This document shows, piece after piece, positions 34,824-43,800 of a stretch of DNA of 64,000 nucleotides. The stretch's first letter is position 1. Each line of letters starts with the position of its first letter. The translations under genes were made by a program, and so were the position numbers. The DNA is from Nocardia camponoti (GTDB lineage: Bacteria; Actinomycetota; Actinomycetes; Mycobacteriales; Mycobacteriaceae): the NCBI RefSeq assembly GCF_014646135.1, contig NZ_BMMW01000003.1:218947-282946 (forward strand), given 5' to 3'. The notes under the pieces were generated by a model. It was not told the DNA's origin and searched no databases. It was given only the letters and a program-made list of their open reading frames with translations.

Positions 34824-35132
34824 TTATTTGATCGAGCCAATGCCGAGTTTGGCCGCGGCATCAGCGCCCTCGTAGGTGGCCGCTCCCTCCGCCGCCGTGA
34901 CAGCCGTACCCGCGTGCACGGCGGCTAGCTGAGCGACGGAGGTGAGGTGATTGGCTTGGGCGTAGACGAACGAAAGCAAGAACTCCTGGCCAATGAGGCC
35001 GAACACCGGCACCACAGCGGCTGTTGTTGCCGCCTGGTCGACCGCGCCCGCCTGCGCGACGCCAGCCGCCATCGTGGCCGACGCGCCAGCGTAGGCGCGT
35101 AGTGCTTCGGGAACTACCGCAACGTGATTCAT
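34824..35132 (-). CDS. EspC-like T7SS substrate (DUF2580 type)
   Basis: 102 residues. VAVVPEALRAYAGASATMAAGV start and a VPVFGLIGQEFLLSFVYAQ turn match the EspC family, two-helix partners of EspA-type proteins. A canonical export signal Y87-E-G-A-D91 (YxxxD) is present. ATG at 35132 preferred over a TTG five codons upstream because the family starts at MNHV-like sequences. Sits 3 bp before the EspA/PPE-like gene. 104 bp separate it from the next gene. Confidence 0.72.
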   Translation of the reverse strand: MNHVAVVPEALRAYAGASATMAAGVAQAGAVDQAATTAAVVPVFGLIGQEFLLSFVYAQANHLTSVAQLAAVHAGTAVTAAEGAATYEGADAAAKLGIGSIK

Positions 35133-35236
35133 CCCTGAGGCGTCCAATCTTGAAACAGCACTTAGTGTTTCGTTACTTTATCTACCCGATTGCGGGGTTG
35201 GCTATGCCGAGCGAACGTAAAGTTCGGCTGAATTGA

Positions 35237-35530
35237 TCACGCCCCTGAGTTGAACGCGGTGATCAGCTCGCCCCGTTCGGCGTAGGCGCGCGCGAGTGCG
35301 GCCTGGGCCGTCGCGGTGAGCACGCGCTCGAACTCGGCCGGGCTCATCGACCTGATCGCATCGGAAAACGCCAGGTCGACCAGCGCGCCAGCCCCATCGA
35401 CAACGGCGGTGACCGAGCCGTCCGGCGACGTCTCCGACACTCGGATACCCGACGTTGCTTCTTGCAGATCCTGTAGTCGGTAAAGCTGACCGCGTACCTG
35501 GGCGATCAGTTCGTCCATCGTCTCGACCAT
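35237..35530 (-). CDS. YbaB/EbfC-like small protein, T7SS-linked (copy 1)
   Basis: 97 residues. MDELIAQVRGQLYRLQDLQEAT start, a TAVVDGAGALVDLAFSD strand pair and a RSMSPAEFERVLTATAQAALARA helix: the YbaB fold, which is frequent in T7SS substrate operons of actinobacteria. Known YbaB proteins bind DNA; the role in T7SS loci is unclear. ATG at 35530 with GAGGGG upstream. A second YbaB-like gene occupies the same relative place in module 3 (55544-55999). Confidence 0.7.
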   Translation of the reverse strand: MVETMDELIAQVRGQLYRLQDLQEATSGIRVSETSPDGSVTAVVDGAGALVDLAFSDAIRSMSPAEFERVLTATAQAALARAYAERGELITAFNSGA

Positions 35531-35561
35531 CGCAACGCCCCTCAAACTTTTCAGACCGACC

Positions 35562-35894
35562 TCAGACCGACCGCAGCCAGCTCTGCGGTTCGGTTTCGTA
35601 TTCCTGTTCCTCGACGATCTCGGTCGCCGCCACCTCCGCCTCAGTTGGCAGCCCGATCCGCGACAGCACTTCGGGCGCAAATCCCGCATCCGCCAACTGG
35701 TTTCGTCGCGCGAGCCCGGCCCGACGCGCGGAGTGTTGACACAGTCGCAGCACTTCGGCGGCCAACGCGGCCGGGTCCTGCCGGAGCTCAGCGGCCGCGA
35801 CACTGATGCCGACGGGCACGCCCTGCTCGGTGGTGCGCACCACGATGGACCCGCTGCGCGACTGCGCGCTGAATTCGGTTGGCAACTCGGTCAT
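35562..35894 (-). CDS. Small EspD/EspH-like protein
   Basis: 110 residues. RSGSIVVRTTEQGVPVGISVAA strands, then a helix and the ending GLPTEAEVAATEIVEEQEYETEPQ. This plan (short strands, helix, LPTxxE-type acidic tail) is that of the EspD/EspH family (DUF2694) of mycobacterial ESX-1. Assignment is by pattern. It lies between YbaB-like copy 1 and an EspG-like gene; function not known. Confidence 0.45.
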   Translation of the reverse strand: MTELPTEFSAQSRSGSIVVRTTEQGVPVGISVAAAELRQDPAALAAEVLRLCQHSARRAGLARRNQLADAGFAPEVLSRIGLPTEAEVAATEIVEEQEYETEPQSWLRSV

Positions 35895-35909
35895 CCCACT
35901 CCCCTTCCG

Positions 35910-36695
35910 TCATGCCCGATCATCGACGATGGCACTGACAACTTCGGCGATCTGGCCGTTGACCAGGTCTGTTACGCGCGCTCGGTCCGCGCCGACCGCG
36001 ACCATTGGCGGTCCGGGCATCACCAGGTAACGACCGTCGTCGACCACGTCACGCCAGTACACGCGAAGGCGCACGAGGCCGCGTGGACCGAACCGCGACC
36101 ACCCCTGCTCGATCGCGATCGAGCCAGCATGCTCAGCGGGAGCGGCGAGAAACGCTGACGCCTTGGTGGCGACCTCGTCGTCATAGTGCTGCACGAGGGA
36201 ACGGCCATAGCCATAGTCAAGCTCCGACGACGCCGGCTCGGTGAGCTCGATCTCGCGCTCGCGGCCACCTGCGCGCTCGGGTAGTGCGCACGCGACCACC
36301 TGGCCGAGGCTCGTCGCGTCATGGATCGAGACAGCGAAACCCGAGGCGTCATAAAGGGTTTCGCCGGGCCGCTGCGTAATGAGGTACCCGATGTCGCCTT
36401 TACGCACGGCGAGCAAACGTAGTGCGTCGGCGGGCTCGTCCGCCCGCTTGCCAACGCCGAACCCGGTCACGACGATGCGAATATCGGGCGTGCGGATCGT
36501 TTCGACCAGGTCGTCGAGTTCACCGCCCAGTCGGGCGCGCAGAGCGGCCCAGTCCTGTCGTCGGATGAGCGCGCCCTCGTCCGCGCTGCGCTCCGGGCAG
36601 CTGTAGATGAACGGGTCGGGCATCGTCTCCTCGCCCAAACCTGCCCACAGCGCATCGAATTCGGCACCGGTGAACGCCAGCGATGGCGCGGTCAT
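35910..36695 (-). CDS. EspG-like T7SS chaperone, non-mycobacterial type (copy A)
   Basis: 261 residues. LAFTGAEFDALWAGLGEE start, LGGELDDLVETIRTPDIRIVVTG, KGDIGYLITQRPGETLYDASGFAVSIHD and GPRGLVRLRVYWRDVVDDGRYLV follow the EspG plan seen in Nocardia-type T7SS loci. The start overlaps the stop of the 592-aa substrate gene (ATGA), so that protein is the likely client. Differs strongly from the EspG at 31434 but resembles the one at 56443. Confidence 0.78.
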   Translation of the reverse strand: MTAPSLAFTGAEFDALWAGLGEETMPDPFIYSCPERSADEGALIRRQDWAALRARLGGELDDLVETIRTPDIRIVVTGFGVGKRADEPADALRLLAVRKGDIGYLITQRPGETLYDASGFAVSIHDATSLGQVVACALPERAGGREREIELTEPASSELDYGYGRSLVQHYDDEVATKASAFLAAPAEHAGSIAIEQGWSRFGPRGLVRLRVYWRDVVDDGRYLVMPGPPMVAVGADRARVTDLVNGQIAEVVSAIVDDRA

Positions 36696-38470
36696 TGCTC
36701 GACCACCGGACGCGCGACCGTCGGCGGCGCGCCGAGCGCTTCATCGAGGTGCGTCGTCGAGTCGAGGTAGTCGGCCCGCTTGTGCTCCTTCTGCTGCGCG
36801 CCACCCGCGCCAGCGCCGCCCATCGGCGCGCCACCCATCGGCATGCCGCCCATTCCCGCGTTGGCGGCGAGGCCAGCGCGACCGGCGGACGGGTCGATCG
36901 TGGCGGGCACCGCTGTCGCCGCGCGGGGAAAGAGCCTGGACGCGTTGAGGTTTGCGTCTGGCTTTACGGCAGCACCAGCGCCAGCGCCGCCACCCCCGCC
37001 TCCCCCTTTGGCTGCCGCTCCGGTTTTCTTGGCGGCGGCTTCTTTCAACTGTTCCGGCGTCATGCCGGTCAGGGATGCCAGTTGGGAAAGGGCACTATCC
37101 GACGGCGACTTCGCCGAGGTGGCCGAGTTCGCGGAGTTCGCGGAGTTCGCTGAGTTCGCGCTTGCGCTTTGCGCCGCCTGTTGCGCTTGCTGAAGCGCGG
37201 ATTGCAGCGCCGACGACCCCGACGATCCCGACGAGCCGCCCGCGCCCGCCTGCTTCGCCCGCTCCTGCTGTTGCCGCAGTTCCTCCTGCTGCCGCTGATT
37301 GCGCTCGGCGACCTGACTGCTTGCTTGCCGCGCGTCCGCGAGCGCTTGGCGCTGCGCCGCCGTGAGCCCGCCACCGCCCGAACCGCCGGTCCCGCCACCG
37401 CTGCCGCCGGTACCGCCGGTACCGCCGCCCTGGTCGCCGCCGGTTTCGCCGCCCGCGCTGGTGGTCGGCGCGTCGGGAGCGGGCAATGCCGCGACATGTG
37501 AGGTGGTCTGGTTGACCCCGGGCACGTAGATGTCTCGCAACACTTCGCGCCCGCGTTTGGCCGCCGCCTGCTTGTCCGCCTGGCGCGATTCCTCCGCTAT
37601 CAAGTGGTTCGTATAGGTGGGAAGCACGAGCGCGGCGGTAAGACCCACTTGTGTCGCGGTCAACCAGCCCGCCGCGTAGTACAGAATCTCGGCGATCGAG
37701 CGCATGTCAGCGACCAGGGCGTCAGTTCCAGTGTGGTAGTTGCCCATCGCGTTGCGCGCCTTGGTCGCGCCGTCCGGGCTGGTCCAGTTCTTCTGCGAAT
37801 CGTCGACCGCGGTGTGGAGCTTGTCGAAGCCGCTGTCGACCGAGCCAGCCAGCTCGTTCCACTGGGCGGCGATGGCGACCAGGGTGGTCGGGGCACCGCC
37901 GTCGCGGATACCGTCGCGAATCTGCTCCAGGTATTCATAGGTGAACGTGCCAGCGCCCGGGTCTTCGGCTTTGGTGAACGCCCCATCGCAACCTTTGTCG
38001 CCCAAACCTTTTGGCAGTTTCGTCGCATCGGCGCGCGACGGCGACGGCGCGGAAAACGGCCCGCGCGCGGCCAGCCGCGGGCCGGTCGACTTGCTCTGCT
38101 CGATGTCAGTGCGCAGCCTGCCAATATCGTCGGAGCTGATGGTTTCCGCACCCTTGTAATGCTTGGCCGCGCTCATAAACGTCTCGGCGACATCGTCGAG
38201 AATCGACTCGTGTTTCGCGAGTAGCTCGTGGAGTCGGCTTGCCTTCTTGGTGAACTGCGTCGACAGGTCGCGTCCGGAGCCAAGGATGCTGAACGCGGGC
38301 ACGTTGGACACCGAATCAATGGACGCGCCAACAGAATTGATGTGTTCGCGTGCCGTATTCGCCGCGCCGACAAGCGCTTTCAACGCGCCCGGCTCAAGCA
38401 CGAGTTGCCCTTCACCCGCGGACGCGCGCAGCCCGGCCCACTGTTGGCTAGCCGTTGGTTCCGGTGCCAT
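36692..38470 (-). CDS. Long T7SS substrate, WXG/PPE-like N-terminus (592 aa)
   Basis: 592 residues. Residues about 1-110 form a WXG100/EspC-like helical module that ends in Y105-K-G-A-E109, a YxxxE signal. A second helical domain (about 170-310) contains a hydrophobic segment (AAGWLTATQVGLTAALVL). Then Gly-rich, Gln-rich coiled and Ser-Ala-Asn repeats (residues about 445-470), a MTPEQLKEAA helix and a conserved-looking C-terminus (KEHKRADYLDSTTHLDEALG, PTVARPVVEQ). ATG at 38470 with AGGAG. Coupled to EspG copy A. No catalytic motif; probably a carrier or structural secreted protein. Confidence 0.72.
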   Translation of the reverse strand: MAPEPTASQQWAGLRASAGEGQLVLEPGALKALVGAANTAREHINSVGASIDSVSNVPAFSILGSGRDLSTQFTKKASRLHELLAKHESILDDVAETFMSAAKHYKGAETISSDDIGRLRTDIEQSKSTGPRLAARGPFSAPSPSRADATKLPKGLGDKGCDGAFTKAEDPGAGTFTYEYLEQIRDGIRDGGAPTTLVAIAAQWNELAGSVDSGFDKLHTAVDDSQKNWTSPDGATKARNAMGNYHTGTDALVADMRSIAEILYYAAGWLTATQVGLTAALVLPTYTNHLIAEESRQADKQAAAKRGREVLRDIYVPGVNQTTSHVAALPAPDAPTTSAGGETGGDQGGGTGGTGGSGGGTGGSGGGGLTAAQRQALADARQASSQVAERNQRQQEELRQQQERAKQAGAGGSSGSSGSSALQSALQQAQQAAQSASANSANSANSANSATSAKSPSDSALSQLASLTGMTPEQLKEAAAKKTGAAAKGGGGGGGAGAGAAVKPDANLNASRLFPRAATAVPATIDPSAGRAGLAANAGMGGMPMGGAPMGGAGAGGAQQKEHKRADYLDSTTHLDEALGAPPTVARPVVEQ

Positions 38471-38562
38471 CCCCGCGTCTCCTAACCCAGACCAAACTCG
38501 TTGCGCTCGCGCACGATTTTACGGCCGTGATGGTGAATTCGGTATGTACGCAAGTGAACTGG

Positions 38563-38943
38563 TTACCACCACGCCTGGATCGCGGCCCCCAATTCAGGGG
38601 TGTAGGTGATGGGCGCAGGCCGGTAATTGGCGAGCCGCACCTGTTCAACGAATTCGATGGGGAGCGTGATGTTGTGGTTGATCACGTACCGCAGCGAGTC
38701 GGTGCGCCAGATCCAGTCGCCGTCGGTATGCAGGGAGGGGGCACCCGGGATGAAGGTGTCGGGCGCGAACAGGTCGGGCACCGACTCCATCACGTCAAAA
38801 CCGCGCGTCGACGCGCGCATGTAGTCGATGATCTCGGCCCGGTCCGGTTCGACACTGTCGCTCACGGCATCGAAAATCGAAGGGAGATAATCCCGTTCGC
38901 CTCGATAGAGTTCACGAAACATCGCGACGGGCAACAGGTCCAT
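38563..38943 (-). CDS. Hypothetical protein, possible immunity protein
   Basis: 126 residues, acidic and aromatic-rich. MDLLPVAMFRELYRGERDYLP start; an LHTDGDWIWRTDSLRYVINHN strand segment is the clearest motif (DGxWxWRxDxxxYV, which I associate with small proteins beside polymorphic toxins). ATG at 38943, one base before the stop of the YwqK-like gene, so probably co-translated. I do not recognise a named family. Last gene of the giant-toxin operon, the typical place for an immunity gene. Confidence 0.55.
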   Translation of the reverse strand: MDLLPVAMFRELYRGERDYLPSIFDAVSDSVEPDRAEIIDYMRASTRGFDVMESVPDLFAPDTFIPGAPSLHTDGDWIWRTDSLRYVINHNITLPIEFVEQVRLANYRPAPITYTPELGAAIQAWW

Positions 38944-38944
38944 G

Positions 38945-39652
38945 TCAGCGTTCCTCCACTGTCTTGCTGAGCACCGTGCCGTCGGCGGCGTATTCGACGG
39001 TGTAGTGCTTGGTGCCGTCGGGGTGCCAGTGCGGCCAGGTACCGACCGGATGCCCGTTGGCGTAGGTGCCCGAGCTGCGCAGGACACCGTCGGAATACCA
39101 GGTCCGCGTCGGTCCGTTGGCGTGCCCGTCGACGTAGGTGACGACACGGACGATCGGACTCTCGTCGTCAACGTCCGATGCCCGCGAGATGGCTTCGCCC
39201 GCGAACCCAACGCCGTCGCGCAGGTACTTTCGCGCCCGCTCGTCGAAATCGAGTTCCGCTAGATCCGGCGCGTCGGGATCAATATCTTTCGCGGTGCGAT
39301 CGTTGACGCGCTCGACAACCGCGCCGGTCGCGTCCCAACGGGTGCGATCAAGGAGCTCGCCTTCGACGGTGTACTTCTCAAGCAGCGATGGGCGTCCGTC
39401 TGGAAACCACTCTTCCCATTCGTCAACGCGACGACCATCGAAGTAAGACCCCGAAAACCTCAGCGCCCCACCGGAATACCAGCCCTGCCACACTCCCGAT
39501 GGCGCACCTTCCCGGTAACCGCGCATCGCGACAATCACGCCTGCGTCGTCGAACTCGGTGACGACGCCGGTGAACGGCTCGCCGTCGTAGCGCGCGTGCT
39601 GGTGCTCATCGATCGTCAACTTCGGATCGTTGGCGTCGGCGCGGTCAGTCAT
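38945..39652 (-). CDS. YwqK/MORN-repeat immunity-type protein
   Basis: 235 residues with several MORN_2-type repeats, each a GxWxxWYxxGxxxxxGxY pattern: GVWQGWYSGGALRFSGSYFDG, VDEWEEWFPDGRPSLLEKY, GPTRTWYSDGVLRSSGTYANG and GTWPHWHPDGTKHYTVEY (in pieces). YwqK-family proteins are annotated as antitoxins of YwqJ-type deaminase toxins, and the giant upstream gene carries a YwqJ-like deaminase segment. The two fit as toxin and immunity. Overlaps the YezG-like gene by 8 bp. Confidence 0.72.
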   Translation of the reverse strand: MTDRADANDPKLTIDEHQHARYDGEPFTGVVTEFDDAGVIVAMRGYREGAPSGVWQGWYSGGALRFSGSYFDGRRVDEWEEWFPDGRPSLLEKYTVEGELLDRTRWDATGAVVERVNDRTAKDIDPDAPDLAELDFDERARKYLRDGVGFAGEAISRASDVDDESPIVRVVTYVDGHANGPTRTWYSDGVLRSSGTYANGHPVGTWPHWHPDGTKHYTVEYAADGTVLSKTVEER

Positions 39653-40814
39653 GCGTTAGCTCCGTTCGGAAATCGGCGGTCGCACCCGCGACGGTGAGTT
39701 CGAAGTAGGCGGCGTCGCGGTCGAAACCGGCACCGGGAAAAACGCGGGCGAGCAGTTCAGCGGTGACGCCGCCCTGCTCGGCCGCGCGGACGAGCGGGCC
39801 GATCGCGGCGAGTTGGGCCGCGCTGGCGCTGTCGCCGAGCACGCCAGCGACCACGTCGACGACCGTATCGGTGGTCCACATCGCCGGGACCGCCGCCGCG
39901 AGTTGATCAGCGCTCGGTGAATCGCCGCGATGCCAGCGACCGGCTTCCCACCAATAGCAGAAACTCAGCAATCCGCTTGTCGCCCTTCGGTTTAGCACCA
40001 CCTCCGACACCCACGCGGGTGCGCCCCGATACAGCGCGGGCAGCGGCGCGGGGCCCGCGTAGGCGGCCTCAAGCGCGGGCGCGTTCCACACCCCGCCCGA
40101 AAGGACAGCGCGGTCGCCGGGCAACAGCGACAGCGTCGACCCGCTGCGGGACGCACCCTCGAAAACGAGGCAGCCGGGTGCGGTTCTCGGTCCCCAACTC
40201 GATTCGACCGCGACGAACGCGGCGGCGATAACCGCCCATCGGCGGGTGATGACGGGCAGGTCGGGGAACTCGGCACCGGGCTCGCAGGTCGTTGCGGTGA
40301 CCCCGGCTGCCGCGTCGGCGCGTGCCTGCTCGGCGGCGGTGCGTGGGTCGCGCAATTGATGTCCCGCGTTGCCGATATAAGCCGCCAACCACATCGGGAC
40401 GTGCTCGCGCGGGTAGAGCTCGATGTCGGTGCGGTACGTCGCTGGCGGGAAAAGTTGGTCGTCGGGGAACGGTTCGTCGCCGTAGTCGTAGTCGACATCG
40501 AGTTTGCCGTCGCTGGTCATGGTCAGCAGGTAGCGCCACCACGGGCCATCGCCGAAACCCGAGGAAAGGTCACGGTGTTCGCGCAGCATGCCGAGGATCT
40601 GCGGCGTGGGGAACACCCGGGCGAAGCGCCCGTCGGCGTCACCGAACACGATCACCGTGCTTTCCGCTGCCGCGGTCATCGCGAAACTGGCCTCTACCTT
40701 CGTCCAGCCTTCGGGCCCAAGCCGCGCGACCTCACGGGCCAGGTGGTGGCTCAGCTTCGTCGACCGCTCGACCACGTCGTCGGTCAGGGTGAAACCCACA
40801 TCAGGATCTCGCAT
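39645..40814 (-). CDS. YezG/DUF600-like immunity protein with extra C-terminal domain
   Basis: 389 residues. The N-terminal 150 residues resemble the YezG (DUF600) immunity family: HLAREVARLGPEGWTKVEA, WWRYLLTMTSDGKLDVDYDYGDEPFPDDQLFP (in pieces). The remaining 230 residues have a RWAVIAAAFVAVESSWGPRTAPG segment and WW/YW-containing strands not assigned to a family, so the gene looks like a fusion. It lies 27 bp after the giant toxin stop. The immunity role is inferred from position and YezG likeness. Confidence 0.6.
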   Translation of the reverse strand: MRDPDVGFTLTDDVVERSTKLSHHLAREVARLGPEGWTKVEASFAMTAAAESTVIVFGDADGRFARVFPTPQILGMLREHRDLSSGFGDGPWWRYLLTMTSDGKLDVDYDYGDEPFPDDQLFPPATYRTDIELYPREHVPMWLAAYIGNAGHQLRDPRTAAEQARADAAAGVTATTCEPGAEFPDLPVITRRWAVIAAAFVAVESSWGPRTAPGCLVFEGASRSGSTLSLLPGDRAVLSGGVWNAPALEAAYAGPAPLPALYRGAPAWVSEVVLNRRATSGLLSFCYWWEAGRWHRGDSPSADQLAAAVPAMWTTDTVVDVVAGVLGDSASAAQLAAIGPLVRAAEQGGVTAELLARVFPGAGFDRDAAYFELTVAGATADFRTELTHD

Positions 40815-40841
40815 GGGTCCTCCTGCTCACTTCGGGTTCGG

Positions 40842-43800
40842 TCAACGGAAGATGGCCGATCGACGGGACGGGTCGGCGGTGACGTCGCGAACAAGCAGTC
40901 CGAGGTCGAGTTCCGGCGGTAGCGACGGATAGACCACCTGGCACAGCACCTGCCCCGCCGACATCACGAGCAACCTGGACATTCGCTGCGGCGACTGCTC
41001 CCAACTCACGTCGATAGGCCCGTCAAGCGGAAACGCGAACTGCCCGACCCGCAACGCCAACCCGTCCCGACCACGGTAGAACACGACCGGCGCGTCACCC
41101 AGTTGGGCATAGACACCGTTGGCCGCCGAATCGTTGGGCTGCACGGCATGCAGGACGCCGGTGGCGGGGTCGAGCAGGCCGGGTGGGCCGAAGCCGGTGA
41201 GGGGTCGGACGAAGACTGGAGGGTGATTCGCGTTGGGCCCGTTGGTACCGGGCCTAATGCCGTTGTGCGCGTTCGGCATTGGTGCCATCGCCGAGCTGTC
41301 TTGTTGTGGGAGGTACTGGCTGCCGTTGGTCCCGCCAGGGTGCGTCGGGAAGGTGCCCGGCTGAGCGCCGCCGTGAGGCGCGACCCCGTTCGAATATCCA
41401 GACGGGTTCCCGTTGCCGACTTGGGCATGAGGATGCTGGGCCGTCGCCGCATTCATTCGGCGCTGGTAGTCGGCGATATCGGCATGCGGCGACGGGTCCG
41501 GCTGCCGCGCGGGTTGAGTGGGCGAGATCGGGTCGGGGTTCGGTAGTTCGGGACGTGCGAAGAAGGGGATGTCGGGGAATTCGACTTCCTCTTCCTCGTG
41601 GTGCGGATGCAGGTGCGAACGCAGACGGTGCCCCGGTAGCTGGGCGGCCGCTGAGTTGTCGGGTTCGCGGTTGTCGGGTTCATGGTTGTCGGATTCGCGC
41701 GAGCGATCGGCGGGATGAGTGTCGTCGGCACCCATCCAATCTGGGCCAGGTGCGCCCGGCTCGTCAGTATCCGGCGTCGGGTGCGGGCCACGGGTGTCGG
41801 GGCCATCTGGTGCGGGTGGTTGTTGGTCGGGCGCGGCGGGCGGGAGTTGTTCGGGGGCGGCCGGGGTGAGAGGGGTGGTCGGGGCGTGCGGCTCGATTAG
41901 CAGGGTGCGTAAAGCGGCGATGTCGGCGCGACGCTGACGGATCTCGTCGCGAATTTCGGCGTGGACCTCGGCGCGTTGGGCTGGGGTGAGGCGTTCCTCG
42001 CGGTCGATTCGGCCGTCACGGAAGATCTCGTATGCCTGCGCGAAGCGGGTCGGGTCGGCGTTGGTGAGGTCGACGCCGAGCAGCCGCGCGTAATCGCTAC
42101 TCGGAGTGGGCAGCGCGTCGGGGGTTGTGCCGATCGCGGTCGGCCCCGGTTCGCCGACGGTGTCCGCGCCGACCTCACGCAAGAAGTCGATGGCGTCGCG
42201 GTCGTGGACCGGTGGGTCGTCGCCAACGGCGCGCGGGTCGGTCGCGGGGTCGAAGACAAGGCCGTCGGTGAACGGATCGAGGTCCGCGAGCCTCGCGACG
42301 AAGTCGGTGAGTGGCCCAACGACGTCGTTGCGATCGGCAATCACGTTGACTCGGTTCACAATCGCGTCGTGGAGCGCGTCCGCGTCGGTCGGCAGCGCGG
42401 TCCGCTCAAGCCCGAGATGCGGAGCGAGCGCCACGCGCGCGGCGGCAACTGCGGTTGGGTCGATCCCACTGATCAGCTTCGCGTAGGCGAGCAAGTCCTT
42501 CACCTGTTGGCGACGCAACGCCGTGCCCGTCGTTGGGTCGGCGATGGTTTCGGCGATGACTGCGGGAGTGAGCGCGTCGGCATCGACACGTGCGCGCAAC
42601 GCGAGTCTGGCACGGGCGTCATGCAATTCGTTGAAGTTGTCGATCGCGTCGACGGTCAGCGCGTAGTCGATCAGCGCCTCGACCTGCCTCGCCCGCATAC
42701 CGTTCGCCCGTTCGAGTTCGGCGAGAAGCGCGTCGACTTCGGCGCCCGACCGCCCAACCGGGTTCTCGATGCCGAGCCGCGTGCTGACCTCGACCACGTC
42801 GGCGAGCACGTCAGCCGACCGACGCGACGGGCTCGTCGGGATTTCCGACGCAACAGCGGGCACCGAGGGTGCGGGCGAAGCGGGTGGCACATCGACAACG
42901 CGCCATTCACCGCCCTGATCGCGCAGCATGGTCACCTCGACAACACGCCCGTCGACCTCGGTCCGCACATGGCGAACATCGGGCGGGTCGACCTCGACCA
43001 CCTGCACGCGGCCGGTCTCGTCGATGCCAACCGCGCGGATGTCGATGCGCATTTGGCCTTGGTTGACCCGATCGACGACCCCCTGGTCGGCATCGCGCAG
43101 AAGGCGGGCGAGCGATTGCTCGTGACCCGCGCCGGTGTCGACAATCGCGATGGTGCCATTGTCGGCGTCAATAATGGCGCGTTCACCGAAATCGGACTCG
43201 CTGAACTCCGTTGCGCGACTGCCAAATTCACTGAGGAGCTGCCGTGATCTCGTCAATTGCTCACGCAGCGTGCCCAGTTCAGCGTCGACGTCGGCGACCA
43301 ACGCGGAAAGGTCAGCCGCAGTCAGCTGTGCCCACACCGACCGCTCATCGCGTAATCCGGAACGGCGAAGCGCGTTTTCGAAGTACACGCGCAGTCCCTG
43401 CTCGCGACCTGGCTGGTCGACGTCGTCGAGGAGGTCCCACGCGCTCGTCCACTCGCCGCCGTTGTTCACGCCCTGCAAGTTCAGGAACGAAAGGTCGCCG
43501 CCATTGGCATCGACGACTTCCTTCAGGAACGCACCAAGCGGATCTTTGGAGAAGAAGCTGTTGGGGCGGAACGGAATTCGCGCATTCTCGTCGTTGAATC
43601 CGCGGGCCGCCTCGTCAAGCGCCGCGAGCACGCCATCGCGGCGGAGCAACCGGTACTCCCCCTCATCGACGGCGCTACGCAATCCTGCCCCCGTGAAATC
43701 GGCGATCTGGACACCTAATTCACGAGCAAGCAACTCAAGCGCGGTCGCGTCAACAAGACGCTGCCGCACCGCGTCGACCACCTCCCGCAGCCACGGGGGC

